Source of the DNA: Halorubrum rubrum
GTDB lineage: Archaea > Halobacteriota > Halobacteria > Halobacteriales > Haloferacaceae
Length of the DNA stretch: 64,000 bases
NCBI RefSeq assembly: GCF_024494685.1
Contig: NZ_JANHDM010000004.1
Location: forward strand, 144,202 to 208,201
Reading direction: 5' to 3'
The first letter of the stretch is position 1, and every line of letters starts with the position of its first letter. The position numbers and the translations under genes are program-made. The notes under the pieces are model-generated. The model saw nothing but the letters and a program-made list of their open reading frames with translations, made no database searches and was not told the DNA's origin. Shown here in pieces: positions 9,399 to 17,789 of this stretch.

Positions 9399-10094
9399 TC
9401 ACGGTTCCTCCCGCAACCCGTCGACCAGCTCGCGGAGCGTCGCGAGCGGGTACTGGCCGGGGGCGGTCGCGTCCGCCGCGTCGACCGGCGCGTACCCGAT
9501 GCGCGAGCCGTACACCGGGGCCACCGCGCGGGTGTGTCGGCCGGGCTCGCCCATACACATCGTCGCGACGCGGCGGCCCGCGGCGGTCGCCTCGTTGGTC
9601 GCGCGCAGCATCGCGAGCGCGTCCTCGCGGCCGTTCGCGGTGGTCGCCAGCTTCCCCACGTCGCCCTCGCTCGCCGCGTCCGCGAGCAGGTCGACGAGCG
9701 TCCCGACCTCCGGCGTCGACTCGAAGTCGTGGACGGAGGCGATCACCTCGACGCCCTCTTCGCGGGCGCTCGATCGCAGGGCGGTCGCGTGCGAGCGTTC
9801 GCCGGTCGGCGCGTTCCCCCGAAGCGCGGCGAGCTCGACGTCGACCGCGACGACCGCCTCGTGCGCGAGCGCCTCCGCGAGCGCGTCGTACCGGCCGAGG
9901 TCGTCGGCCTCCCCGCCCTCCCAGTCCGCGCGGTTCGTGACGACGAGCGGGAGCGCCCCGTCGTACGCCGCGAGCTGGTCCAGCGGCTCCTCGGCGAGGT
10001 CCATGCGGAACTCCACGGCGTCGGCCGCCTCGCGGGCGCGCGGCTCCGCGGACAGGTCGGTGGTGCTCGCCGCGAGAACGAACTCCTCGAACAT
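9399..10094 (-). CDS. aroD: 3-dehydroquinate dehydratase, type I
   Basis: A 231-residue TIM-barrel enzyme of the shikimate pathway. The Schiff-base lysine sits in GKLATTANG near residue 148 and the catalytic histidine in ASVHDFE near residue 121. PVYGSRIGYAPV near the C-terminus matches the substrate-closing loop. It lies 25 bases downstream of a small membrane protein gene on the same strand. Confidence 0.93.
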   Translation of the reverse strand: MFEEFVLAASTTDLSAEPRAREAADAVEFRMDLAEEPLDQLAAYDGALPLVVTNRADWEGGEADDLGRYDALAEALAHEAVVAVDVELAALRGNAPTGERSHATALRSSAREEGVEVIASVHDFESTPEVGTLVDLLADAASEGDVGKLATTANGREDALAMLRATNEATAAGRRVATMCMGEPGRHTRAVAPVYGSRIGYAPVDAADATAPGQYPLATLRELVDGLREEP

Positions 10095-10119
10095 GTCCGG
10101 CCCTTCGGGGGTGGGGGAG

Positions 10120-10521
10120 TTAACTGTCCCCGTCAGACCGGGACTCCGCCCGGACGGCCTCGGCGCGTCCGCCGCGGACGGCTCTGAGCCAGCCGGCGGC
10201 GACCGCGAGGAGGCCGCCGAGGAGCAGGACGACGGAGAGCGCGTCGACGCCGCCGGCGACGCCGTCGAGCCCGAGCGCGAGGATCGCCCCCCCGAGCGCG
10301 ACGATCGCGAGCGCGCGGAATCGGTCGGGCGTGAGATCGCGGCCGGCGACGGCGGGGTCGACGCCCGCCCCCGCGAGCAGGTACGCGACGCCGGCGATCA
10401 CGCAGCCGACGCCGGCGACGAGGAGGGCGGCGCGGCCGCCGCCCCCGCCCGTGGTGACGAGGAACCAGCCGGCGACGAGCACGAGCGAGACGCCGGAGAG
10501 GAGGTCGCGTGAGCGGGTCAT
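10120..10521 (-). CDS. Small four-helix membrane protein, unknown function
   Basis: A 133-residue protein with four hydrophobic segments (about residues 8-24, 30-50, 70-85 and 92-110) separated by short loops, and a polar C-terminus. The glycine run GGGGG follows the first helix. No family is recognised. It lies between TFB and aroD, all on one strand with short gaps (51 and 25 bases), so the three could be co-transcribed. Confidence 0.7.
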   Translation of the reverse strand: MTRSRDLLSGVSLVLVAGWFLVTTGGGGGRAALLVAGVGCVIAGVAYLLAGAGVDPAVAGRDLTPDRFRALAIVALGGAILALGLDGVAGGVDALSVVLLLGGLLAVAAGWLRAVRGGRAEAVRAESRSDGDS

Positions 10522-10572
10522 GGTCCGTGGATCGTATCGGGAGGGTGAGAACGAGCGAGTCGATCCGCGCGG

Positions 10573-11544
10573 TTACGCGACGAGGCCGTCCTCGGCCTCG
10601 AGCAGCTCGTGGTAGCGGTTCCGGATCGTGACCTCGGAGATGTCGGCGACCTCCGAGACCGCTGCCTGCGTCGTCTTCTCGTTGGTGAGGAGGGCGGCGG
10701 CGTAGACGGCGGCGGCCGCGAGGCCGACCGGCGACTTCCCGCTGTGGACGCCCTTCTCCTTCGCGTTCTTCAGGAGGCCCTTCGCGCGCATCTCCGACTC
10801 CTCGGAGAGCTCGAGATCCGAGGCGAACCGGGGAACGTACTGCTCGGGGTCGGCGGGTTTGACCTCGAGTTTGAGCTCGCGGACGACGTAGCGGTACGTC
10901 CGGGCGATCTCCGCCTTTTCGACGCGGGAGACGTCGGCGATCTCGTCGAGGCTGCGCGGGACGCCCGCCATCCGGGCGGCGGCGTACACGCAGGACGTGG
11001 AGACGCCCTCGATGGAGCGGCCGGGGAGGAGGTCCTCGTCGAGCGCGCGGCGGTAGATGACCGAGGCGGTCTCGCGGACGTTGTCCGGTAGCCCGAGCGC
11101 GGAGGCCATCCGGTCGATCTCGCCGAGCGCCTGCTTCAGGTTGCGTTCCTTCGAGTCGCGCGTCCGGAACCGCTCGTTCCACTTCCGGAGTCGCTGCATC
11201 TTCTGGCGCTGGCGCGCGCCGAGCGACCGGCCGTACGCGTCCTTGTCGCGCCAGTCGATGTTGGTCGAGAGCCCCTTGTCGTGCATCGTGTTCGTCGTGG
11301 GCGCGCCCACGCGGGACTTCTCGTCCTTCTCGCGGGAGTCGAACGCGCGCCACTCCGGGCCACGGTCGACCGAGTCCGCCTCGACGACGAGCCCGCAGTC
11401 CGCACACACGGTCTCCCCGTGCTCCTCGTCGTTGATGACTTGGCCGTCACACTCCGGACAGCGCAGCGTCTCGTCGGTGCTTTCCGATTCCTCTTCCGTC
11501 TCCCCGCGGGTGCGACTCCCTCGGGTATGTAGTCGTTCGGTCAT
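10573..11544 (-). CDS. tfb: Transcription initiation factor IIB (TFB)
   Basis: A 323-residue general transcription factor that bridges TBP-DNA and RNA polymerase. The zinc ribbon has cysteines at 29, 32, 47 and 50 (CPEC, CADC). The B-reader/linker region (GPEWRAFDSREKDEKSRVG) follows, then two cyclin repeats, each about 90 residues, with SGKSPVGLAAAAVYAAALL in the second. Haloarchaea carry many TFB paralogues, and which one this is cannot be said. The start is the ATG at 11544. TTTTAAG at about 11613-11620 on the reverse strand is a likely TATA element. Confidence 0.95.
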   Translation of the reverse strand: MTERLHTRGSRTRGETEEESESTDETLRCPECDGQVINDEEHGETVCADCGLVVEADSVDRGPEWRAFDSREKDEKSRVGAPTTNTMHDKGLSTNIDWRDKDAYGRSLGARQRQKMQRLRKWNERFRTRDSKERNLKQALGEIDRMASALGLPDNVRETASVIYRRALDEDLLPGRSIEGVSTSCVYAAARMAGVPRSLDEIADVSRVEKAEIARTYRYVVRELKLEVKPADPEQYVPRFASDLELSEESEMRAKGLLKNAKEKGVHSGKSPVGLAAAAVYAAALLTNEKTTQAAVSEVADISEVTIRNRYHELLEAEDGLVA

Positions 11545-11789
11545 AGCTCTCTGTCCCCCGGTGTAATCGAGAACGCTCGGGAGCAGTCTTGTCCGATAGA
11601 CGGGCGAACGTAACTTAAAAGACCCGGAACGTGTCGCCGCGCCGGCGACGAATGAACACGATCGATCACAAGAGTTGTCGACGAGTGACGCCGGCGAGGA
11701 GATCGGCGGCGGAGCCGGCCGCCGTTCGACGGTCACCCCCGTCCCCCGCGATCCGAACGCTTTCGAGCCGCGGGAGCGAACTCCACACC

Positions 11790-12572
11790 ATGACCGACCC
11801 TCGCGTCGTCTCGCTCGCGCCGAGCGCGACCGCGACCCTCTCCGCGCTCGGCGCGGCCGAGTGCCTGGTGGGCGTCACCCGTCACTGCGACCCGCCGTCG
11901 GACGCCGGATCGGCGCACGGAGTGGACCCCGTCGCCGTCGGCGGGTGGACGACGCCGTCCCTCGACCGCGTCGCGGAACTCGACCCGGACGTGGTGTTCA
12001 CGAGCGACGGCCTCCAGACCGGGATCGCGGAGGAGTGTCGCGAGCGGGGCCTCGCCGTCGACCACCGCGAACCGGCCACGCTCGCGGACGTGATCGAGGA
12101 CTTCCGCGGGATCGCCCGAACGGTCGGACGACCGGACGCGGGCGCGGAGCTGGCCGCCGACGCCCGCGAGCGGATCGAGGCGATCGGGGACGCGAGCGCC
12201 GACGCGGCCAACGACGAGCGCGCGGACCGCCCCGTCGTCTACTGCGAGGAGTGGTCGGACCCGCCGATGGCCGCGGGCAACTGGGTCCCCGACGCGATCC
12301 GGGCCGCCGGCGGCCGCTACCCGTTCGTCGACGCGGGCGAGCGCTCCCGCGAGGTCGACCCCGAGGCGGTCGCGGCCGCCGACCCCGACCGCGTCGTCGT
12401 CCACGTCTGCGGGCGCGGCGACCGAGTCGATCCCGCGACCGTCGCCGAGCGCGAGTGGATCGACGCGCCGGTCCACGTGATCGACGACTCGCTCTTGAAC
12501 CAGCCGAGCCCCGTCCTGATCGACGGGATCGAGCGGCTCGCTGGGCTGTTCGCCGACGAGGCGGAGCCGTGA
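11790..12572 (+). CDS. BtuF/FepB-like corrinoid- or siderophore-binding protein, no signal peptide
   Basis: A 260-residue class III periplasmic-binding-protein fold. It starts MTDPRVVSLAPSATATLSALG, the usual VSLxPSxTExLxALG motif, then LDPDVVFTSDG and PSPVLIDGIERLAGLF near the end. No secretion signal or lipobox exists, so it should be cytosolic, and no permease or ATPase is adjacent. A role in cobalamin handling is plausible but not shown. Its stop overlaps the next gene's GTG start by 4 bases (GTGA), suggesting a two-gene operon. Confidence 0.8.
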   Translation: MTDPRVVSLAPSATATLSALGAAECLVGVTRHCDPPSDAGSAHGVDPVAVGGWTTPSLDRVAELDPDVVFTSDGLQTGIAEECRERGLAVDHREPATLADVIEDFRGIARTVGRPDAGAELAADARERIEAIGDASADAANDERADRPVVYCEEWSDPPMAAGNWVPDAIRAAGGRYPFVDAGERSREVDPEAVAAADPDRVVVHVCGRGDRVDPATVAEREWIDAPVHVIDDSLLNQPSPVLIDGIERLAGLFADEAEP

Positions 12573-13147
12573 CGCCGGACCGGGGACCGCGTGTCGGCGT
12601 CGGCAGCGGGAATCCCGCCAAGCGGCGGGCGGTCGAGCGGGCGCTCGGGATCGACGGATCCGCCGACGGCGGGTCCGACGTCGACGGGTCGATCGAGGCC
12701 CCCGCGCCGACCGTCGAGTCCGTCCCGGTCGCCTCCGGCGTGAGCGAGCAGCCGACCGGCCACGCCGAAACCGTCGCCGGCGCGGAGAACCGCGCGGCGG
12801 CGGTCCTCGAGAGGGGGGGATACGACCTCGGCGTCGGCCTCGAGGGCGGCGTCGCCCGGTTCGAGGGCGTCGACGGCCTCTTCCTCGTGATGTGGGCGGC
12901 CGTCGACGACGGCGACCGCGTCGGCCGCGGCGCGGGGCCGAGCCTCCGTCTCCCCGACCGCGTCGCCGACCGCGTCGAGTCGGGCGCGGAGCTGGGGCCG
13001 GTGATGGACGACGTGCTCGACACGACGGGCGTCGCGCGACGCGGCGGGGCCGCCGGCGCGCTGACGAACGGGAGCCTCGACCGCGCCGACGCGCTCGCCG
13101 CCGCGGTCTCCGGCGCGCTCGGTCCCTTCGTCTCCGATCTGTACTGA
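12569..13147 (+). CDS. Inosine/xanthosine triphosphatase (DUF84, YjjX-like)
   Basis: A 192-residue house-cleaning nucleotide phosphatase that removes non-canonical ITP/XTP. VGVGSGNPAKRRAVERAL is the nucleotide-binding start, SEQPTGHAETVAGAENRA is a conserved middle block and DLGVGLEGGV follows. The GTG at 12569 is chosen because it restores the family N-terminus and overlaps the upstream stop. An acidic insert after residue 30 is a halophilic feature. Confidence 0.85.
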   Translation: MTPDRGPRVGVGSGNPAKRRAVERALGIDGSADGGSDVDGSIEAPAPTVESVPVASGVSEQPTGHAETVAGAENRAAAVLERGGYDLGVGLEGGVARFEGVDGLFLVMWAAVDDGDRVGRGAGPSLRLPDRVADRVESGAELGPVMDDVLDTTGVARRGGAAGALTNGSLDRADALAAAVSGALGPFVSDLY

Positions 13148-13334
13148 CGGCAGAACCGATCCGGAAACCCGGATCGAGGCCGGTTCGGGCTCGAGATTCG
13201 GAGTTCGGGATTCGTACCGCAACGGCCCGTCGGCGGGGGTCCGACGAGCCGATATCGCGTCGAAACCGCACGACGTGACGGTGTTAACCCGATCTACCAA
13301 CCGCCTTTTGGGGGTAGCCTTCCTGTGTGGTGAC

Positions 13335-13589
13335 ATGAGCACGGCACGCGCGGAGCCCGTCGCGGTCGAACCGACCGGCCTCTCCGAGAAACAGACGCGG
13401 ATCCTCGAGTACCTCCGGACCAACGCGGACGACCGAACCTACTTCAAATCGCGGCTGATCGCCGACGAGCTCGGCCTCTCCGCGAAGGAGGTCGGCGCGA
13501 ACATGGGTGCGGTCGCCGACGCGGCCGGCGAGCTCGACGTCGAGAAGTGGGGCTACTCCTCGGGCACGACGTGGATGGTGACGGCCTAG
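13335..13589 (+). CDS. Small winged-helix haloarchaeal protein (probably DUF7123)
   Basis: An 84-residue protein with a winged-helix core: LSEKQTRILEYLRTN, then FKSRLIADELGLSAKEVGANM as the recognition helix region, ending in SGTTWMV as the wing. I believe this is the haloarchaeal DUF7123 family, but the number is from memory. It may bind DNA. The ATG at 13335 is preferred over an upstream in-frame ATG at 13275, because homologous-looking sequence begins here. The 187 bases before it hold no gene I can support. Confidence 0.7.
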   Translation: MSTARAEPVAVEPTGLSEKQTRILEYLRTNADDRTYFKSRLIADELGLSAKEVGANMGAVADAAGELDVEKWGYSSGTTWMVTA

Positions 13590-13619
13590 CGGACCCCCGT
13601 CGCGGCGGCCGAGCGGCGA

Positions 13620-14249
13620 CTACGGGTCGTAGCTGACGAGCGAGGCCGCGTCGTCGGCGAACGCGACCGCGTCGGCGTCGAAGGAGTCCGCGTACCGCAC
13701 GACGAGCGTCAACAGCCGCTCCGGCTCGGTCAGCTCGTAGCCGTCGGCGCGGTCGAGGAGGTCGGCCGCGGCCAGATCGCCCGCCGCGGCGCTTATCGTC
13801 GGCCGGGAGACGCCGAGCGCGTCGGCGATCTCCGCGCCCGTCGCGTCGGGGTCCGAGAGCAGCGCGAGGACCATCCCCCGCGGCGTCTCCCGGCGGAGGT
13901 AGCCGAGCGCCCGCTTGTCGAGGGCGTCGAACCGGCCGGCCGGGAAGTACCGGCGGTAGTCGGCGTCCTTCGCCGACTCGATCTCGCCCGCCTCCTCGAG
14001 CTTCCGGAGGTGGTACTGGGCCTCCCCCGTCCCGAGCCGGAGGTCGTCGCGGAGCTTCGAGAAGTGCGCCCCCGGCGTGGAGGGTACGTATCCGCGGATC
14101 GCCTCCCGCGTCTCGTTGGTGTCGTCCGCGGCGCTCGCGGTTCCGACGAACGGGGCCGCGGCTCCGACGGCGGCGAACCGCCGCAGGGTTCGGCGTTTCC
14201 GTTCGTCGACCTCTTCGGTCACGCTCCGTGATACGCGATCGCCCGGCAA
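13620..14249 (-). CDS. Two-winged-helix transcriptional regulator with a signal-like N-terminus
   Basis: A 209-residue protein. After a charged stretch there is a hydrophobic segment, LRRFAAVGAAAPFVGTASA (about residues 22-40), that resembles a signal or membrane anchor. Two helix-turn-helix units follow: LRLGTGEAQYHLRKLEEAGEI, and ATGAEIADALGVSRPTISAA near residue 135. It may be a membrane-tethered regulator. An alternative GTG start at 14222 (200 residues) keeps all these features. Confidence 0.75.
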   Translation of the reverse strand: MPGDRVSRSVTEEVDERKRRTLRRFAAVGAAAPFVGTASAADDTNETREAIRGYVPSTPGAHFSKLRDDLRLGTGEAQYHLRKLEEAGEIESAKDADYRRYFPAGRFDALDKRALGYLRRETPRGMVLALLSDPDATGAEIADALGVSRPTISAAAGDLAAADLLDRADGYELTEPERLLTLVVRYADSFDADAVAFADDAASLVSYDP

Positions 14250-14287
14250 AAGCGCTTCGTTCGGGTCGGAAACGTCGAATCTCCGTC

Positions 14288-15424
14288 TCAGCTCTCCTCT
14301 GCCGGCTCGACCTCGCCGTCGGGAACCTCCTCGTCCATCTCCTGGATGACCTCGTCGGCCGACTTGATGTTCGCGCCCGCGTCGCCGGTCTTGACCGCCT
14401 CGGCCTCCTTCTCGAGCTCCTCGACGTCCATCTGGGCCGCCTCGTCGATCTGACCGAGGATCTCGTCGATGTCGTCGAGACCGAGCATCTTGCGGGTGTC
14501 CTCGTCGAACTCGAGTCCCTCGAGGCCGTCCATCTCCTGGACGTCCGACCCCGAGAGCGCCTTGCCGTAGCGGCCGACGAGGCTCGTGAGCTCCTGCGGG
14601 AGCACGAACGTCGTCGACTCGCCCTTCCCGATCTCCTCGAGCGTCTCCATGCCGCGCTCGATGATGGCGCGCTCGCCCATCGACTCGGCGGAGCGGGCGC
14701 GAAGCACCGTCGAGATGGAGTCACCCTGCGCCTCGAGGATCTGGCTCTGTTTCTCCCCCTGCGCGCGGATGATGTTCGACTGCTTGTCACCTTCCGCCTG
14801 TTCGACCGCCGAGCGGCGTTCCCCCTGCGCTTCGAGGATCATCGCCCGACGCCGGCGCTCCGCGGAGGTCTGTTGCTCCATCGCCTGCTGGACGTCCTTC
14901 GAGGGGTTGACCTCGCGCACCTCGACGCTCTCGACGCGGATCCCCCACTCGTCGGTCGGCTCGTCGAGCTCGCGGCGGATCTTCGCGTTGATCTCCTGGC
15001 GTTTGTTCAGGGTGTCGTCGAGCTCCATGTCGCCGAGGACGGCCCGGAGCGTGGTCTGGGCGAGGTTGGAGACGGCGTTCTTGTAGTCGTCGACCTCGAG
15101 GAACGCCTTCTTCGCGTCCATCACCTTGATGTAGACGACCGCGTCCGCGGTCACCGGCGAGTTGTCACGCGTGATCGCCTCCTGGCGGGGCACGTCCAGC
15201 GTCTGCGTCCGCATGTCGAACGCGTACGTCCGCGAGACGAACGGCGGGATGAAGTTGATACCCGGCTCGAGCAGCTTCCGGAACTCGCCGAACACCGTCA
15301 GCGCCTCCTTGTCGTAGGCGTCGACGATCTCGACGGACTGCCAGAGCGTGACGACCACCAGCATGAGAAACAGGAGGCCGACGCTCACCAGTCCGAAACC
15401 GGTTTGGAGGGGAAGTGGGTCCAT
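14288..15424 (-). CDS. SPFH/Band 7 (stomatin-prohibitin-like) membrane scaffold protein
   Basis: A 378-residue protein with one N-terminal transmembrane helix (residues 10-28). The SPFH domain follows (YDKEALTVFGEFRKLLEPGINFIPPFVSRT split over residues 38-70; AVYIKV-type strand near 108), then a long charged coiled coil rich in QGE/AEG repeats (residues 200-260). The C-terminal tail is acidic. SPFH proteins organise membrane microdomains and often regulate proteases. An ACTATTAAG box near 15449-15457 fits a nearly leaderless mRNA from the ATG at 15424. Confidence 0.9.
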   Translation of the reverse strand: MDPLPLQTGFGLVSVGLLFLMLVVVTLWQSVEIVDAYDKEALTVFGEFRKLLEPGINFIPPFVSRTYAFDMRTQTLDVPRQEAITRDNSPVTADAVVYIKVMDAKKAFLEVDDYKNAVSNLAQTTLRAVLGDMELDDTLNKRQEINAKIRRELDEPTDEWGIRVESVEVREVNPSKDVQQAMEQQTSAERRRRAMILEAQGERRSAVEQAEGDKQSNIIRAQGEKQSQILEAQGDSISTVLRARSAESMGERAIIERGMETLEEIGKGESTTFVLPQELTSLVGRYGKALSGSDVQEMDGLEGLEFDEDTRKMLGLDDIDEILGQIDEAAQMDVEELEKEAEAVKTGDAGANIKSADEVIQEMDEEVPDGEVEPAEES

Positions 15425-15492
15425 ACCGTGGATTAGGTCATCGGACGCTTAATAGTTCGCCCGCCGGCCGATCCCGTCCGGAGGATAACAAA

Positions 15493-15500
15493 CCCTAAAA
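15493..15500 (+). promoter_or_regulatory. TATA-like box of archaetidylserine synthase
   Basis: CCTAAAAG-type sequence lies about 27 bases before the ATG at 15524, predicting a leaderless transcript. The same 99-base gap also drives the divergent SPFH gene. Confidence 0.5.
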
Positions 15501-15523
15501 GCGGGGTCGTCGACCGATCCGGT

Positions 15524-16267
15524 ATGTCTCTGCGGGTCGGTCGGCTGGGTCTCGCCGACGCGGTCACGGTGGCCAACGCCGCGGTCGGCTTCCTCGCGGT
15601 CGTCGCCGCCACCGTCGACGCCGCGCTGGCGGCCCGGCTGATCCTGTTGGCCGCCATCGCCGACGGCCTCGACGGCGTGGTCGCCAGACACCGGGGGTCG
15701 ACGCCCGCGGGGCCGTACCTCGACTCGCTCGCGGACGTCGCCTCCTTCGGCGTCGCGCCCGCGGCCCTCGTCGCCGCCATCGTTCTGGAGGCCGACTCGT
15801 TCGCCGCGAGCCCGTTCCTCGTCGCCGGCGGCCTCGGGGCCACGGCCCTCTTCGTCGCGATGGCGGTCGCCCGGCTCGGGCTGTACACGGCCTACGACAG
15901 CGGGAGCCGCGAGACCGTCGGGGTGCCGACGACGCTCGCGGCGACGGTCCTCGCGGCCGCGGTGCTGGCGGGCTACGCCGCGCCGGTCCCGCTCGTCGTC
16001 GCGACCGCGGCCTTCGCGGTGCTCATGGGGTCGACGGTGACCTATCCCGATCTACACGCACAGGACGCGCTCGTGATGGGGTTCGTTCAGGCGGCCGTGG
16101 TGGTGACGCCGGTCGCGCACGCGCTCACGACCGCGCTCCCCCCGTGGATCGGCGAGGGGTTCGCGTTCGCGCTGTTGTTCCTCTCGGGCGGCTACCTCCT
16201 CCTGGGTCCGCACTTCTACTGGGGAGACGGGATCCGACCGCCCGAGGAGGACGTCGACCGGGCCTGA
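15524..16267 (+). CDS. pssA: CDP-alcohol phosphatidyltransferase; archaetidylserine synthase
   Basis: A 247-residue membrane enzyme that joins serine to CDP-archaeol. The CDP-alcohol signature is intact: D46, D49, G50, A53, R54, G62, D66 and D70 (ADGLDGVVAR ... GPYLDSLAD). Six or so hydrophobic helices follow. In haloarchaea this enzyme feeds archaetidylethanolamine-dependent, ArtA-type anchoring of surface proteins (known for the family). The partner decarboxylase is not adjacent here. Confidence 0.88.
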   Translation: MSLRVGRLGLADAVTVANAAVGFLAVVAATVDAALAARLILLAAIADGLDGVVARHRGSTPAGPYLDSLADVASFGVAPAALVAAIVLEADSFAASPFLVAGGLGATALFVAMAVARLGLYTAYDSGSRETVGVPTTLAATVLAAAVLAGYAAPVPLVVATAAFAVLMGSTVTYPDLHAQDALVMGFVQAAVVVTPVAHALTTALPPWIGEGFAFALLFLSGGYLLLGPHFYWGDGIRPPEEDVDRA

Positions 16268-16334
16268 CGACGGACGTGGAGGCCTCTCGCGGCGGGACCG
16301 AACGATACCCGAGAAAGGGTCGCGGCGGGGCCGT

Positions 16335-17066
16335 CTACAGCAGCTCGTCGAAGTCCTTGTGGCGGGTGATGTCGACGCCCTCGTCGGTGACGACGGCGAC
16401 GTTGATCCCGTTACCGGACGCGAGGTCGCGCTCGACGGCGGACTGGATCGCCTTCGCGGCGATGGTCTTCGCCTCCTCGACGGTGACGTCGTCGTGGTAC
16501 TCCTGTTCTAAGACGCCGAGGGCGTACTGCGAGCCGGAGCCGGTGACGGTGTACTCCTCCTCGGTGGTTCCGCCCAGCGCGTCGATGGAGTAGATGTGGG
16601 CTCCCTCGTCGTCGACGCCGCCCAGGATCGGCTGGACGATGAAGAACGCGCCCGTGCGGAGGAGGTTGCCGGTGAGCGTCGAGAGCGCCTCCATCGACAT
16701 GTCCTTGCCGCGCCGGGCCTCGTAGAGGTTGGTCTCCGCCTTGAGCGTCGAGATGAGGTTCTGGGCGGCGGAGACGGAGCCGGCGATGGTGAGCGCGCCG
16801 CGGGGGTGGATCTCCTCGACCTTCTGGACGTCCTTCGAGGAGACCATGCCGCCGAGGGAGGCGCGCATGTCCGTCGCCATCACGACGCCGTCGGCGGTGC
16901 GGATGCCGACCGTCGTCGTACCGGTCTTCATCTCGCCCTCGCCGTCGGCCTGTGCGGCGCGGCGCTCGCTGTGTTCGAACTCGCCGAGCTCCGGGCCGAA
17001 GACCGGCTGGTCGCGGCCGAGTTCGAGGGACGCCCCGTCGGAGAGATCGTCGGTCGGTGTTCGCAT
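16335..17066 (-). CDS. psmB: Proteasome beta subunit
   Basis: A 243-residue 20S proteasome catalytic subunit. A propeptide of 47 residues ends in EMK, followed by TGTTTVGI, so Thr48 becomes the N-terminal nucleophile after self-processing. The conserved GSGSQYALGVLE and NGINVAVVTDEGVDI segments are present. The start at 17066 fits both the family N-terminus (MRTPT) and a CTTTATCA box at 17091-17098. It forms the inner rings with PsmA, which is not in this window. Confidence 0.97.
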   Translation of the reverse strand: MRTPTDDLSDGASLELGRDQPVFGPELGEFEHSERRAAQADGEGEMKTGTTTVGIRTADGVVMATDMRASLGGMVSSKDVQKVEEIHPRGALTIAGSVSAAQNLISTLKAETNLYEARRGKDMSMEALSTLTGNLLRTGAFFIVQPILGGVDDEGAHIYSIDALGGTTEEEYTVTGSGSQYALGVLEQEYHDDVTVEEAKTIAAKAIQSAVERDLASGNGINVAVVTDEGVDITRHKDFDELL

Positions 17067-17090
17067 TACCGCCTCGTTGGCCCCTCGCGC

Positions 17091-17098
17091 TGATAAAG
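17091..17098 (-). promoter_or_regulatory. TATA box of psmB
   Basis: CTTTATCA on the reverse strand is centred about 28 bases before the psmB ATG. The rest of the gap up to 17278 shows no gene. Confidence 0.5.
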
Positions 17099-17278
17099 GC
17101 AACCCTTCGGGGACCCGCCGCCGGTTCCGACGACCATATCCGGGACGGGGGACGGCGGAACGGCGATCAGCCGAAACGGGCCGGAAGCCGGCGGAAACCC
17201 GGATCAAACGGTTGACGATCGATGCCGTGGCTCGGCGGGGACTGAGTCGACGGAAACGACGAAAGGCGTTCGCTCGGA

Positions 17279-17452
17279 TTACTCCTCGGCGGCCTCGATG
17301 GCCTCGGTGGTGGTCTCGACGAGCCGGTGAACCGGGATGTTGATTCCGAGTTGCTTGCGGGCGAAGACGGCCACGGGGAACGCGGAGATCCCGATGGCAA
17401 CGGTCGCCTGGTGGAGGCCGAAGAGGGCCGCCGTGCGGATGCGGTCGAACAT
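17279..17452 (-). CDS. Small single-helix membrane protein (57 aa)
   Basis: A 57-residue protein starting MFDRIRTAALFGLHQ. It has a hydrophobic segment (ATVAIGISAFPVAVFA, residues 16-31), then a short basic stretch and an acidic tail ending AIEAAEE. The coding character is good, and a strong TATATATA box sits about 30 bases upstream of the ATG at 17452. A longer in-frame extension upstream is not convincing. It looks like a conserved small haloarchaeal protein, but the function is unknown. Confidence 0.7.
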   Translation of the reverse strand: MFDRIRTAALFGLHQATVAIGISAFPVAVFARKQLGINIPVHRLVETTTEAIEAAEE

Positions 17453-17482
17453 GGGTCTTCGATGGTCCGAAGTCGAGGGCCG

Positions 17483-17490
17483 TATATATA
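17483..17490 (-). promoter_or_regulatory. TATA box of the 57-residue membrane protein gene
   Basis: TATATATA is centred about 34 bases before the ATG. The transcript would have a leader of only a few bases. It is one of the strongest TATA elements in the window. Confidence 0.65.
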
Positions 17491-17758
17491 CTTTGTGACC
17501 GGCATGCCGTGGACACCCCGGCGCAGTCTGGCGATTTTCTCGAACGTTTCGGATCAATTGAACTTCCGTCGGCGGATCACGATCGAGGCGTATCCCAAGC
17601 CGGTCGAACCCGACTCGTTTCCATAACTTATGGGAATCCCTCGCCGCGCATGCGCCTACCTGCGGCGGCTCTCGACGGGCGTTCGGAGGCCGCGTCGATC
17701 GGCGCTCGCGGCGACGACGCGGCGCGGTCGATCGCCGGCTCGGTTCGGTATCGAACGG
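17491..17758. other. Intergenic region with a palindrome; no gene seen
   Basis: Non-coding gap between divergent genes. It holds a near-perfect palindrome TTCCATAA-C-TTATGGGAA at 17619-17636, possibly an operator. The open frames across the gap have random-looking composition and I do not call them. Confidence 0.4.
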
Positions 17759-17765
17759 TCTATTA
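17759..17765 (+). promoter_or_regulatory. TATA-like box of the UDG-like gene
   Basis: TCTATTA is about 28 bases upstream of the GTG at 17790. It supports that GTG as a leaderless start. Confidence 0.5.
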
Positions 17766-17789
17766 CGGGTCGCGTTCCTACCGGGTTCC

